Source: Bacteroidota bacterium
GTDB lineage: Bacteria > Bacteroidota > Rhodothermia > Balneolales > HLUCCA01
Direction: 5' to 3'
Assembly: GCA_020832235.1 (NCBI GenBank)
Contig: JAFIEZ010000010.1
Location: 1 to 64,000 of the forward strand
DNA length: 64,000 nt
Part shown: piece by piece, positions 29,921-38,866 of the stretch
How positions within the stretch are numbered: the stretch's first letter is position 1
Layout: every line of letters begins with the position of its first letter
Notes under the pieces: generated by a model
Told to the model about the DNA's origin: nothing
The model's database searches: none
Seen by the model: the letters and a program-made list of their open reading frames with translations, nothing else
Made by a program: the position numbers and the translations under genes

Positions 29921-30331
29921 TTATGTGATGTCGCTTGTCTGTTTAAGTTGTTTCCTGATGTAAAGCAACATCGCGTATGCTACCATACATCCTAATGTAT
30001 TAGCGATAATATCCTCCCAGCTGGCAAAGCGCTGGTATGGAAGTACATACTGAAGCAACTCAATGAAAGCTCCGAACAACACGCCCGCTATAGGAATAGG
30101 GTATAAGGGCTTTTTTAATTGGTTCAAGGTTACAAGCTGAATAAGACCAACCAGAAATGTCCATCCCCCAAAGATGAGAAAATGGCCTAGCTTGTCGTAT
30201 TTGAACAAGGGCACGTCAACGATACGCTCGGATGGGAAGGTAGTCAGATAAACAATGATGAGCGTCCAGGCTACCAATGTCCAGGGAATACTTTTCGCTA
30301 GTAGGGGATGCCGGAAAATGGTGGTATTCAT
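29921..30331 (-). CDS. VanZ family membrane protein
   Basis: A 136-residue integral membrane protein with four predicted helices and the VanZ-type pattern: FKYDKLGHFLIFGGWTFL near residue 43 and ELLQYVLPYQRFASWEDIIANTLGC near residue 90. VanZ-like proteins have a loosely defined role in glycopeptide resistance or envelope biology. Its ATG overlaps the nnrDE stop by 4 bp (ATGA), so it ends the proS-PAP2-nnrDE-vanZ unit. Confidence 0.88.
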   Translation of the reverse strand: MNTTIFRHPLLAKSIPWTLVAWTLIIVYLTTFPSERIVDVPLFKYDKLGHFLIFGGWTFLVGLIQLVTLNQLKKPLYPIPIAGVLFGAFIELLQYVLPYQRFASWEDIIANTLGCMVAYAMLLYIRKQLKQTSDIT

Positions 30332-31914
30332 ATAATATCTGAAGGTTCTGGATGCGCTATTCCCTCTCGACGGGCTCTGTTGATTGCTAATTTACCATCA
30401 GTTAAGGATTTCAGGCAACTGTATGATATATTTTTTGTTTGTGACAGCCAACCTGCAGTAGCTCCAGACAATACATCGCCAAAACCTGCCCTGTTAAAAA
30501 TACGGGTATCGTACCCGGTAATCCATGTTTCTGATTGCGGTGTACACACAACAGTAGGATACCCTTTTGAAACGATAGTGTTACCACTGTGTTGTGCAAA
30601 TATTTCTGCTGCATGCATCCTGTTCCACGAATCTGATATGTCGGTGTTCAAAAGTGATCTTAGCTCTCCAGGATGCGGTGTCAATATATGTTCTGCTTTC
30701 AATGGAAGGTCTGTGATGAAATGTAAGGCATCGGCATCAATTACCGATGTCTCTGCGTGGTTCTCAAAAAATTCAAGTATAAAAGCCTTCGTACGGTCAT
30801 TTCTGCCCAGTCCGGGTCCTGCAAGTACAGTTCCGGGTCGCTGCGCAAGTTTATCGCTTAAATACCGGGCATCGTCTGCGTTCAGGTATGATGCACCGCT
30901 CTCTTCTCTGGAAAGAATAATCAATTCTGGCGCCAGTTGCTCGGCCAGCTGCATAAACTTGGCTGGGACTAGTAAAAAAACGGCTCCGCAACCTGTTTTC
31001 CATGCTGCCTTACCTGCCATCACCGCGGCCCCAATCATTCCCGGGCTGCCTCCAGCTACGTATACAACACCCGAATCATACTTGTGCTTACGCTTCAGCA
31101 GTGGAGACTCACCTGCGGAAGTTTCCTCAAGCAGGTATCGAAACGGATTGCCCGGTTTACCTTTGTTTAAAAAGCCAAGTTGAACAAGGTGAGTTTCTCC
31201 TCGGTGTTCAGGACCCTTATTAACATAGAGTCCTGTTTTGAGCGATCCGAAGCAAACGGTATGTGTAGCTTTAATCGCAATACCGTGTACCTGACCTGTT
31301 GTGGCATCCAGGCCCGAAGGTACATCCATAGAAATAATGGGGAGCTGCAGAGCGTGTATAAATTCAATAGCAGAAGCAGTATCGGATCGCACCTCAGACG
31401 ATAAACCAGTGCCCAGAAGGGCATCCACTACAACAGCATTGGTTGTGGTCTTGGGCGGCTGCATGGTATGCACCGATTCTACTGTTATAGGGTGTGACCC
31501 GTTATTGATCATGTTAACTACGGCTCTGGCATGGACGGCTGCATCTTTAGCGAGCAGATTATCTGGTATAATGTTTTCCGGTGCAGTACCCTCGCCAGCA
31601 GGTATTGTTTTTGTTGCATTATCTGAAATCCCTTCAGTGGTGTTAGTCTTTTCTGAAATTGGATGAATACAACAAATATGCACCTCTACTCCCTGGGAGG
31701 CGAGGTAGCGGGCAACTACCCAGCCATCTCCGCCATTACTCCCTTTACCCGTGAATACGAAGGCACGCTGAAGATCGGGATATAAACGGAGGATATGTGA
31801 TGCAGCTCCCGCACCTGCCGATTCCATAAGTGCAGTTCCCGGTACACCTGATGTAATCGTTTGCTCATCCAGATAACGGGAAGATTCACGGGTATGCAAT
31901 GCCTGAAATTTCAT
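30328..31914 (-). CDS. nnrD-nnrE: Bifunctional NAD(P)H-hydrate epimerase / ADP-dependent NAD(P)H-hydrate dehydratase
   Basis: A 528-residue fusion. The N-terminal YjeF_N domain (about residues 1-235) has FTGKGSNGGDGWVVARYLA and VDALLGTGLS and epimerises damaged NAD(P)HX. The C-terminal YjeF_C dehydratase (about residues 255-525) has VVYVAGGSPGMIGA, AGPGLGRN, VIDADALHFI, LTPHPGEL and the phosphate loop AGFGDVLSGATAG. Together they repair hydrated NADH/NADPH. A long low-similarity stretch inside the N-terminal half (about residues 85-145) looks like an insertion. Translationally coupled to vanZ and 25 bp after the PAP2-like gene. Confidence 0.93.
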   Translation of the reverse strand: MKFQALHTRESSRYLDEQTITSGVPGTALMESAGAGAASHILRLYPDLQRAFVFTGKGSNGGDGWVVARYLASQGVEVHICCIHPISEKTNTTEGISDNATKTIPAGEGTAPENIIPDNLLAKDAAVHARAVVNMINNGSHPITVESVHTMQPPKTTTNAVVVDALLGTGLSSEVRSDTASAIEFIHALQLPIISMDVPSGLDATTGQVHGIAIKATHTVCFGSLKTGLYVNKGPEHRGETHLVQLGFLNKGKPGNPFRYLLEETSAGESPLLKRKHKYDSGVVYVAGGSPGMIGAAVMAGKAAWKTGCGAVFLLVPAKFMQLAEQLAPELIILSREESGASYLNADDARYLSDKLAQRPGTVLAGPGLGRNDRTKAFILEFFENHAETSVIDADALHFITDLPLKAEHILTPHPGELRSLLNTDISDSWNRMHAAEIFAQHSGNTIVSKGYPTVVCTPQSETWITGYDTRIFNRAGFGDVLSGATAGWLSQTKNISYSCLKSLTDGKLAINRARREGIAHPEPSDII

Positions 31915-31939
31915 TTTTCTTCCTGCATGAGTATTCTTT

Positions 31940-32608
31940 TTATACTAATATTCCAATTTGTAAGGTGGGGAAGTAAAGTAATAATTGCAAAAGAGTTAAA
32001 ATGACCGCCAGAATCACTCCTGCGATCACCTGGGCCGTGGTGTGGTAATTGAGTACAATGCGTGACCATTGTACGGCGACAATAATCACCGATAAAAGCA
32101 AGGCCAGACCTGCGGCTGCGTAACTCAATGGTGGCCATTGCATGGTAACCGGGCCCGAAAGATAAAACAGTACTATTGCAGCGGTTGTAATACTCATTGC
32201 ATGAATACTGATTTTCCAACGAAGCGTAATAAATGCTGCAAGCATTGCATTTACAATGGGAATCATTCCCAAAGCCTGATAAATTTCACCGTTTTGTAAC
32301 CCTATGACCGTAAAAAGACTAGCCCCGATAAGCATGGATAAAATTCCATAAATAAATGGCCTTAGACGAAGTTCTCTCTGTTCTACCTCCATGCCGTCTA
32401 CCAGCTTGTACCTTCGCATCAGTAGCAGAATAATCAGCGGAATGATCGCATAGAATAAAACCCCATTACCAACAACGAGCAAAATCGTGGCTGCCTCTGC
32501 TTCCAAACGTGCAGCTGCATACCAGAACAACCCGAGCGGTAAAACCAATGGATTAAACAGGTTGGTTATAAACCGTGCCATACGACGGCGCTGCGTTGTT
32601 GAGGGCAT
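31940..32608 (-). CDS. PAP2-like membrane protein with altered catalytic motifs
   Basis: A 222-residue protein with about six hydrophobic helices. Motifs line up with the PAP2 lipid-phosphatase family: QRELRLRPF near residue 77 (for KxxxxxxRP), KISIHAMSIT near residue 132 (for PSGH) and SRIVLNYHTTAQV near residue 187 (for SRxxxxxHxxxD). The serine-glycine of PSGH and the final Asp are changed, so it may be a divergent or inactive member. It lies between proS (45 bp) and nnrDE (25 bp) on the same strand. Function unproven. Confidence 0.72.
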   Translation of the reverse strand: MPSTTQRRRMARFITNLFNPLVLPLGLFWYAAARLEAEAATILLVVGNGVLFYAIIPLIILLLMRRYKLVDGMEVEQRELRLRPFIYGILSMLIGASLFTVIGLQNGEIYQALGMIPIVNAMLAAFITLRWKISIHAMSITTAAIVLFYLSGPVTMQWPPLSYAAAGLALLLSVIIVAVQWSRIVLNYHTTAQVIAGVILAVILTLLQLLLYFPTLQIGILV

Positions 32609-32653
32609 ATTCGTAAGGCTAGGTTGGTGTTAAAAGCTTACTGTAAAGCGGTT

Positions 32654-34126
32654 TTAGTACGATCGTGCGAAAAGAACCATCTGTTCTGAGCTTTTGCCGG
32701 TTACCATACATTTCCCGGGAGAGTTATGAGGATTATCGAATGGTATACACCGTATGGTAGCTTTTGTTTCTTCTTTAATTTTAGTCTCTGTTTCAGGGGT
32801 CCCATCCCAATGAGCGTATACAAATCCGCCTTTTTCGTCGAGTATTTGCTTAAACGCATCGTAGGATGTTGCCACGTGCGTATCTCTTTCTCTGCGCTCC
32901 AGTGCCTGGGTGAACAGTGTAGCCTGTATTTCTTCCAGAAGCGCCGGAATCTTTTGTTCAAGTCCTTCTTTAGAAATAACTGATTTTTCACGCGTATCAC
33001 GTCGCGCAAGCTCAATATTTCCGTTTTGGGTGTCGCGAGGACCAACAGCTATACGTAGCGGTACACCTTCAATTTCATATTGTGTGAATTTCCATCCCGG
33101 CTTGAGGTTATCGCGATCGTCGAGTTTTACCCGTACACCGGCATTGAGCAGCGCCTGACGGATAGGCCCTATGTAACTTAGCACTTGAGTGCGTTCTTCT
33201 TCACTTTTCCATATCGGAACCATGACAACCTGAGTGGGTGCGAGTCGAGGTGGCAATACCAGACCATGGTCATCAGAATGGGTCATGATGAGGCCGCCAA
33301 TGAGTCGGGTAGAGACGCCCCAGCTGGTAGCCCAGACGTATTTCAACTGACCGTCACTATCTTGAAAGGTAACATTAAAAGCTTTTGCGAAATTCTGACC
33401 CAAAAAGTGGGAGGTACCTGCCTGCAACGCCTTTCCATCTTGCATTAAAGCTTCAATGCAGTAGGTGTCTACTGCCCCTGCGAAACGCTCGCTGGCTGTT
33501 TTTACACCGGTTATAACCGGCATGGCCATGAAATCCTGCGCAAAAGTTTTGTAAACCTCCAGCATCTTTCGGGTTTCGATTTCGGCCTCTTCACGAGTGG
33601 CATGCGCGGTATGACCCTCCTGCCACAGAAACTCCATAGTACGCAGAAACAGCCGGGTACGCATCTCCCATCGAACAACATTAGCCCATTGATTCACCAG
33701 AATCGGCAGATCCCGGTACGATTGAATCCAGTCGCGATAGGTATCCCAGATGATGGTTTCAGAGGTAGGCCGTACGATCAGTTCCTCCTCCAGTCTGGAC
33801 TCAGGATCAACATCAACGCCGTCGGGAGTATTGATAAGTCGGGAATGTGTTATAACAGCACACTCTTTGGCAAAACCTTCAACGTGCTGAGCCTCTTTTG
33901 AAAGAAAAGACTTGGGTATGAAAAGGGGGAAATACGCATTTTCATGTCCTGTTTCTTTGAACATACGATCCAGTTCGGCTTTCATATTTTCCCATAGAGC
34001 ATATCCGTTAGGTCGTATTACCATGCAACCACGAACCGGAGAGTGTTGGGCAAGCTTGGCTTCACGAATAATGTCGAGATACCATTGTGAATAGTCTTTT
34101 TGCTGGGTGGTAATATTTTTTGCCAT
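32654..34126 (-). CDS. proS: Prolyl-tRNA synthetase (short, archaeal/eukaryal-type)
   Basis: A 490-residue class II synthetase lacking the INS editing domain of the long bacterial type. Motif 2 region [28 protein letters not shown] lies near residue 147, motif 3 region [15 protein letters not shown] near residue 277, then the anticodon domain and a C-terminal extension ending [13 protein letters not shown]. It charges tRNA-Pro. The ATG at 34126 gives the standard N-terminus. First gene of the unit that includes the PAP2-like gene, nnrDE and vanZ. Confidence 0.96.
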   Translation of the reverse strand: MAKNITTQQKDYSQWYLDIIREAKLAQHSPVRGCMVIRPNGYALWENMKAELDRMFKETGHENAYFPLFIPKSFLSKEAQHVEGFAKECAVITHSRLINTPDGVDVDPESRLEEELIVRPTSETIIWDTYRDWIQSYRDLPILVNQWANVVRWEMRTRLFLRTMEFLWQEGHTAHATREEAEIETRKMLEVYKTFAQDFMAMPVITGVKTASERFAGAVDTYCIEALMQDGKALQAGTSHFLGQNFAKAFNVTFQDSDGQLKYVWATSWGVSTRLIGGLIMTHSDDHGLVLPPRLAPTQVVMVPIWKSEEERTQVLSYIGPIRQALLNAGVRVKLDDRDNLKPGWKFTQYEIEGVPLRIAVGPRDTQNGNIELARRDTREKSVISKEGLEQKIPALLEEIQATLFTQALERRERDTHVATSYDAFKQILDEKGGFVYAHWDGTPETETKIKEETKATIRCIPFDNPHNSPGKCMVTGKSSEQMVLFARSY

Positions 34127-34280
34127 AAAATCGGTGAAACAGTTTTTGAAATTCAGTGATCAGAAAAAGGCTTTTAAAACTCGGTGTATCAAAAGTATAA
34201 CTAACGGAATTTAACGAAGTGAAAATACAACATTTTAGTGCTTTCTGCTGATAACGCCTGAAAAAAAAGGCAAAAAGGCA

Positions 34281-34311
34281 TTTATTTCAAAGTAGTTTGT
34301 GCGTATATTTC
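34281..34311 (+). promoter_or_regulatory. Probable promoter of tRNA-Met
   Basis: TTT, 20 bases, then TATATTTC, ending 16 bp before the tRNA. The 12-mer GTGCGTATATTT is identical to that upstream of tRNA-Thr, which supports a real -7 region. Confidence 0.5.
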
Positions 34312-34327
34312 AAGTCTTGCAAAAATC

Positions 34328-34401
34328 GGCGTGGTAGCTCAGGTGGTTAGAGCGTCGGATTCATAACCCGGAGGTCGGCGGTTCGATCCCGCCCCACGCT
34401 A
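34328..34401 (+). tRNA. trnM: tRNA-Met (anticodon CAT)
   Basis: Acceptor GGCGTGG with CCACGCT (first pair G-U), D-loop AGGTGGTTAGA, anticodon loop TTCATAA with CAT, T-loop TTCGATC, discriminator A, then CA instead of CCA. The anticodon stem has one A-C mismatch next to the loop. The 1-72 G-U pair argues against the initiator type, which usually has an unpaired C-A; elongator Met is most likely, but tRNA-Ile with a lysidine-modified CAT is not excluded. Confidence 0.92.
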
Positions 34402-34404
34402 CAA

Positions 34405-34436
34405 GGCTCGCTAGTTCCAAATTAGCGGGCCTTTTT
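34405..34436 (+). terminator. Intrinsic terminator after tRNA-Met
   Basis: GGCTCGCTAG pairs with TTAGCGGGCC around TTCCAAA, followed by five T. Confidence 0.9.
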
Positions 34437-34441
34437 ATTTT

Positions 34442-34478
34442 AATCAGCTGTGTAGAAAATAATCAGCTGTGTAGAAAA
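34442..34478. repeat. Two-copy 19-bp direct repeat after a terminator
   Basis: AATCAGCTGTGTAGAAAA occurs twice with period 19 bp, starting 6 bp beyond the terminator of tRNA-Met. The rest of the 392-bp spacer up to the response regulator gene (34437-34828) holds only the minus-strand terminator at 34651-34688; no gene is seen in it. Confidence 0.85.
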
Positions 34479-34650
34479 GTCAACGCTTCTATGTTTGTAC
34501 ATCACGTATTGGCAGGGGTACAAAATCATAGCAGCGTAGTAGATAGCAAAGGGTAAAAAAGGTCAAGAGCGTTTGAACGAGTAATCATATCGTATTCACT
34601 TTTCCAGTTCAAGAATATAACCTAATGGTTAGAGCCAAATTCCGGACATA

Positions 34651-34688
34651 AAAAAAGGCACCCCTTCCTTTCAGAGAAGGCGTGCCTG
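34651..34688 (-). terminator. Terminator of the NarL-type two-component unit
   Basis: GGCAC..CTTC pairs with GAAG..GTGCC; the poly-A on the left is a T-run for the minus strand. It lies about 140 bp beyond the response regulator stop. Confidence 0.8.
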
Positions 34689-34828
34689 TTTATCATCTAC
34701 AGACGGCTATTACCCCATTTGCTGTTATAATGTTACGGGTTAAAGCCGTCGTGAACAATCGGGATATCTTCGTAAACTTTCTACGTATTTTTACGTAAAT
34801 ATTTTTCTCGCTGTAGTGTTCGTTTATG

Positions 34829-35494
34829 CTACTTATCTTCCGTAAGTAGATCTCTTTCAATGGCATAGCGAACAAGCCCTGCTGAGTTTTTCACTCCAAG
34901 CTTCTGAATCAAGTTTGCGCGGTGTGTATCGACTGTTCGCGGGGAAATGAAAAGAATATCCGCTATTTCCTGACTGGTTTTTCCTTCTGCAATTTTTTGC
35001 AGAATTTCCTTTTCCCTTCGGGTGAGCCTAGGGATATTCACAGACGTACCGTCATAACCGTCCTGCGCAGTACGAATGTACTTCTCAGTCATGAGTCGGG
35101 CAATTTCACTGCTAAATACCTGTTTGCCTTTGGCAACCATCCGAATACCGCTAAGCATTTCTTCGATATCCGCATTTTTCAACAAGTATCCGAGTGCCCC
35201 TGCGTTCAAAACCTGGTTGAGATATTCTTCATTCAAATGCATCGTCAGAATAAGCACTTGTGCTCCCGGACTTTTTTTGATGATTTCTCTCGTGGCCTCT
35301 ATCCCATTCATATCGGGCATAGATATATCCAGCAGAACGACATCAGGCTTTAATGTTTCATACTGATCGGCTGCCTGTTTCCCAGTTGACGCTTCGCCAA
35401 CAACCTCAACATCAGCAGATGATTTTAATGCCGAACAAATACCGTAACGAACAATGTCATGATCGTCGGCTACCAACACTCGAATTTTACTCAT
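34829..35494 (-). CDS. NarL/LuxR-family response regulator
   Basis: A 221-residue regulator: receiver domain (VLVADDHDIVRYGI, phospho-acceptor D56 in VVLLDISMPDMNG, and the lysine in GYLLKNADI) and a C-terminal LuxR helix-turn-helix (LTRREKEILQKIAEGKTSQEIADIL, then SPRTVDTHRANLIQKLG). It probably binds DNA when phosphorylated by the kinase encoded just upstream, whose stop lies 1-2 bp before this start. Target genes unknown. Confidence 0.95.
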   Translation of the reverse strand: MSKIRVLVADDHDIVRYGICSALKSSADVEVVGEASTGKQAADQYETLKPDVVLLDISMPDMNGIEATREIIKKSPGAQVLILTMHLNEEYLNQVLNAGALGYLLKNADIEEMLSGIRMVAKGKQVFSSEIARLMTEKYIRTAQDGYDGTSVNIPRLTRREKEILQKIAEGKTSQEIADILFISPRTVDTHRANLIQKLGVKNSAGLVRYAIERDLLTEDK

Positions 35495-35495
35495 A

Positions 35496-36584
35496 TTACA
35501 CTATTGACGGGTTTACCCTCTGTTTAAGGGGGATTTCAATAATTATTTCTGTTCCTTCATTAATTCGGGATTCAATCTGTATGCTTCCTCCCAATAACTC
35601 AACACGCTCTTTTATGTTTATCAGTCCGCTTCCAGTGCCAGACTGCGTAATCTTTGAGGTATCAAACCCCTGACCGTTATCTTGAATGACAATTAATATA
35701 TGAGATTCACGGTTATATAAATCAATACTAGCTTCGCTGGCACCTGCGTGGCGAACAATATTATTCAATGCTTCTTGACAAACCCGAAAAACTACAATCT
35801 CAATTCCCGGGCTATAATGTTCTAACATTTCATATTCCGAAAACTGTACGTTCAACATACCTGTACGGCGGAATTCATCGCAAAGGTTTCGAACAGCAGG
35901 AACCAGACCAAAATCATCCAGTACAGCAGGACGAAGGTTCTGTGAAATATTCCGAACCTCCCGTATAGTCGTCGTTATTAATTCTTTTGCTCGACGAATG
36001 TCATCACGGGCTCTGACTGTATCTTTATCTAGGTTTTGCTCAACAAGATCGAGATTCAAGTGTGCCGCCGTGAGCAGCTGACCAAGACCGTCATGTAATT
36101 CTCTTGCTATATTTCTGCGCTCTTCCTCAATGGTTTCAACCTTTGCTGCCATACGAGATCGTTGCTCAATCAGACGGTTGCTGATGTCATCAACCTTTTT
36201 GCGTTGTGTAATCATTTCAACAAAGATGATTACACCACCAATCTGATTGCCGGATGTGTACCAGGGAGATACCTCCCAACGTATCCAGTCTAGTTTCCCG
36301 TTTGGCCGGATAAATATATCTTGCTCGAATTTTTCGCTATGGCCGGTAAGTGCCCGCTCATAGGCTTCTCTCCAGTGCGCAGGCTGATTACGGATTACAT
36401 CAAAATGGCTGCGACCAACCAGTTGTTTCTCACCGGATGCCATTTCTTTGTTCCAACGTTCACTGGTTAATAGATACTTCATATCGGTATCTAACATAGC
36501 AAGCGTTACGGGTGACTTACGCATGAATTGATTGAACAACTCGTCCTGCTGAATAACACCTGATAAGTAATCTTGATTTTCCAT
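35496..36584 (-). CDS. PAS domain sensor histidine kinase (HisKA_3, NarX/LiaS type)
   Basis: A 362-residue soluble kinase. A PAS domain (about residues 15-128, with NQFMRKSPVTLAMLDTDMKY) is followed by a HisKA_3 dimerisation helix with H164 in IARELHDGLGQLL, and a HATPase domain with EALNNIVRHAGAS, DNGQGF and GTGSGLINIKERV. No membrane segment is visible, so it senses an internal signal. The ORF opens at TTG 36590, but ATG 36584 (MENQDY) two codons later is preferred. It forms a tight pair with the response regulator. Confidence 0.94.
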   Translation of the reverse strand: MENQDYLSGVIQQDELFNQFMRKSPVTLAMLDTDMKYLLTSERWNKEMASGEKQLVGRSHFDVIRNQPAHWREAYERALTGHSEKFEQDIFIRPNGKLDWIRWEVSPWYTSGNQIGGVIIFVEMITQRKKVDDISNRLIEQRSRMAAKVETIEEERRNIARELHDGLGQLLTAAHLNLDLVEQNLDKDTVRARDDIRRAKELITTTIREVRNISQNLRPAVLDDFGLVPAVRNLCDEFRRTGMLNVQFSEYEMLEHYSPGIEIVVFRVCQEALNNIVRHAGASEASIDLYNRESHILIVIQDNGQGFDTSKITQSGTGSGLINIKERVELLGGSIQIESRINEGTEIIIEIPLKQRVNPSIV

Positions 36585-36892
36585 AACCAAAACCGGGCTG
36601 ATTTACGATCCGTACATATTTACTTGCACAATAATATAGAATATTGACCGCATAAGTAATGGATTGATTTCCAGGCTTAGGGATACGAAAAAAACGCAAG
36701 TACATGCAGAGATTCGCCAAAAGATTCTGTATTTTGAAGATTCTTTTGTTTAGGGATAACATCTTCAAAAATAGCGAATAGCTGCCCGTCTCAGTTTATA
36801 TCAGGCAGCAGCACCAGATCAGATAGCTGGCGCTCGAACAGAAGCATTCCGTAAAGAGTTTATAATCAAAAACATACAGACACTTAGATTCC
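36585..36892. other. Divergent spacer between the kinase gene and aspS
   Basis: About 308 bp with no credible gene, repeat or RNA. It should contain the divergent promoters; near the aspS end TTTATAATC is -10-like but lacks a matching upstream element. Confidence 0.45.
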
Positions 36893-38680
36893 ATGTTGTT
36901 AAAGCGAACACATACATGTGGCGAACTGTCATCTGCCGATGCCGGTCAAACTGTAACTTTAAATGGATGGGTAGATACCCGCCGCGACCTTGGTGGCGTA
37001 ATATTTATCGATCTGCGCGATCGGTATGGGCTCACTCAGGTGGTATTTTCACCTCAGGATGATGTTACGGCGCACGAACTTGCCGATTCATTACGCACCG
37101 AGTATGTAATTGGTGTAGAGGGCACCGTTCAAAGCCGGGATGAAGCTAATATCAATCCCAAAATGACAACAGGTCAGATAGAAGTTCGGGTATCAAAGCT
37201 CCAGATTTATTCGTCCGCTGAAACGCCCCCATTTGAAATCGCTGACGACATCAAAACAAATGAAGATGTAAGGTTGAAGTATAGATACCTAGATCTGCGT
37301 CGTCCTCAAATGCAGCGCAACCTGTTAATTCGCTCTAAGGTAGCACAAGTTGTGCGAAATTATTTTGATGCGCAGCAGTTCGCTGAAATTGAGACCCCCG
37401 TATTAATGCGGTCTACCCCTGAAGGCGCCCGCGATTACCTGGTACCCAGTCGCGTAAACCCCGGAACATTTTATGCATTGCCGCAAAGTCCTCAAACCTA
37501 CAAGCAGATTCTCATGGTCTCTGGAATGGACAGGTATTTCCAGATAGTGAAATGTTTCCGTGATGAAGATTTGCGTGCCGACCGACAACCCGAGTTTACC
37601 CAAATCGACGTTGAAATGTCATTTGTAGATGAAGAAAGCATCTACACCATGGCCGAGGGCATGATGAAAGCGGTGTTGAAAGAAACCGTAGGGTATGAAC
37701 TGCAAACACCCCTTCCGCGCATTACCTACGAACATGCAATGAAAACGTACGGCTCCGATAAACCTGATCTTCGGTTTGGTCTGGAATTTGTTGATTTTTC
37801 AGATATTGTAGCGAAATCAGAATTTCGTGTCTTCGCGAAGACAGTAGAAGATGGCGGTGCCGTGATTGGGTTTAACGTTCCGGCCCATGGACACCTCGGT
37901 CGAGGCGTGATGGACAGGCTCACCAAGCGGGCTATTGAAGAAGCCGGTGCAAACGGACTCATCTACATTAAAAATAACGAAGATGAGGTGTATTCCAGCG
38001 TTGGTAAATTTGTTAGTGAAGATACCACACTTGCTATGGTTGAGCGCGCAGGTTCTGCGAAGGGGGACCTTATTCTGGTTTTGGCCGGCAGTAAAAAAGA
38101 TGTCTATCAGCAGCTGGGGCATATGAGGCTTGTTATGGCTCAGGAGTACGGACTGATTGATACTTCCAAAAATGCACTCCTTTGGGTAACTGAATTTCCC
38201 TTACTTGAGTACGATCCCGAAGCGGGTCGGTACATGGCCATGCACCATCCATTTACCTCTCCGCTGCTGGAAGATGTAGAGTTGATGGATTCAGACCCGG
38301 GGAAAGTCCGATCCAGAGCTTACGACATGGTTATGAATGGAAATGAAATCGGTGGTGGCTCCATCCGTATTCACGACCGGAAGCTTCAAGAACGAATGTT
38401 CAGCCTGCTCGGTATTGAAGAAGATGAAGCCAGAGAGAAATTCGGCTTTCTGTTGGATGCATTCAAATATGGTGCTCCTCCACATGGAGGGCTTGCATTT
38501 GGGTTGGATCGCATTGTTATGCTCCTCACAAACTCACGCAGTTTGAGAGATGTAATTGCCTTCCCTAAGAATCAACGTGCCCAAAGCACCATGGATAATA
38601 GTCCGGATGTGGTAGACCCACGCCAACTCGATGAGCTTCACATTCAGCTGAAACCCGGACTTCATACAACGAATAAGTAG
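36893..38680 (+). CDS. aspS: Aspartyl-tRNA synthetase (bacterial type)
   Basis: A 595-residue class II synthetase with an N-terminal OB-fold anticodon domain (about residues 15-105), a catalytic core with QSPQTYKQILM and FRDEDLRADRQPEFTQID (motif 2), an inserted GAD domain (about residues 290-410), and motif 3 HGGLAFGLDRIVMLL near residue 528. It charges tRNA-Asp. The GAD insertion marks the long bacterial form. It is a single-gene unit followed by a terminator. Confidence 0.97.
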   Translation: MLLKRTHTCGELSSADAGQTVTLNGWVDTRRDLGGVIFIDLRDRYGLTQVVFSPQDDVTAHELADSLRTEYVIGVEGTVQSRDEANINPKMTTGQIEVRVSKLQIYSSAETPPFEIADDIKTNEDVRLKYRYLDLRRPQMQRNLLIRSKVAQVVRNYFDAQQFAEIETPVLMRSTPEGARDYLVPSRVNPGTFYALPQSPQTYKQILMVSGMDRYFQIVKCFRDEDLRADRQPEFTQIDVEMSFVDEESIYTMAEGMMKAVLKETVGYELQTPLPRITYEHAMKTYGSDKPDLRFGLEFVDFSDIVAKSEFRVFAKTVEDGGAVIGFNVPAHGHLGRGVMDRLTKRAIEEAGANGLIYIKNNEDEVYSSVGKFVSEDTTLAMVERAGSAKGDLILVLAGSKKDVYQQLGHMRLVMAQEYGLIDTSKNALLWVTEFPLLEYDPEAGRYMAMHHPFTSPLLEDVELMDSDPGKVRSRAYDMVMNGNEIGGGSIRIHDRKLQERMFSLLGIEEDEAREKFGFLLDAFKYGAPPHGGLAFGLDRIVMLLTNSRSLRDVIAFPKNQRAQSTMDNSPDVVDPRQLDELHIQLKPGLHTTNK

Positions 38681-38690
38681 TACTTGAAAA

Positions 38691-38724
38691 AAGGCTCTGA
38701 AGATCATCTCCAGAGCCTTTTTTG
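38691..38724 (+). terminator. Intrinsic terminator after aspS
   Basis: AAGGCTCTG pairs with CAGAGCCTT around AAGATCATCTC, then a T-run. The minisatellite begins immediately after it. Confidence 0.92.
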
Positions 38725-38863
38725 TGTCGCTATACAGTTTTAGTGCGCTATACGGTTTTTGTGTCGCTATACAGTTTTAGTGCGCTATACAGTTTTTGTG
38801 TCGCCCTACAGTTTTTGTGCGCTATACAGTTTTTGTGTCGCCCTACAGTTTTACATTCCCGAC
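38725..38863. repeat. 18-19 bp tandem repeat (minisatellite) after the aspS terminator
   Basis: Seven alternating units of two related types, GTCGCTATACAGTTTTAGT (19) and GCGCTATACAGTTTTTGT (18), giving a higher-order period of about 37 bp. Some units carry CCC for TAT (GTCGCCCTACAG). It fills the whole space between the aspS terminator and the sthA stop codon. The 106-codon ORF running through it has a repetitive, meaningless translation and overlaps sthA, so it is not taken as a gene. Confidence 0.9.
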
Positions 38864-38866
38864 TTT

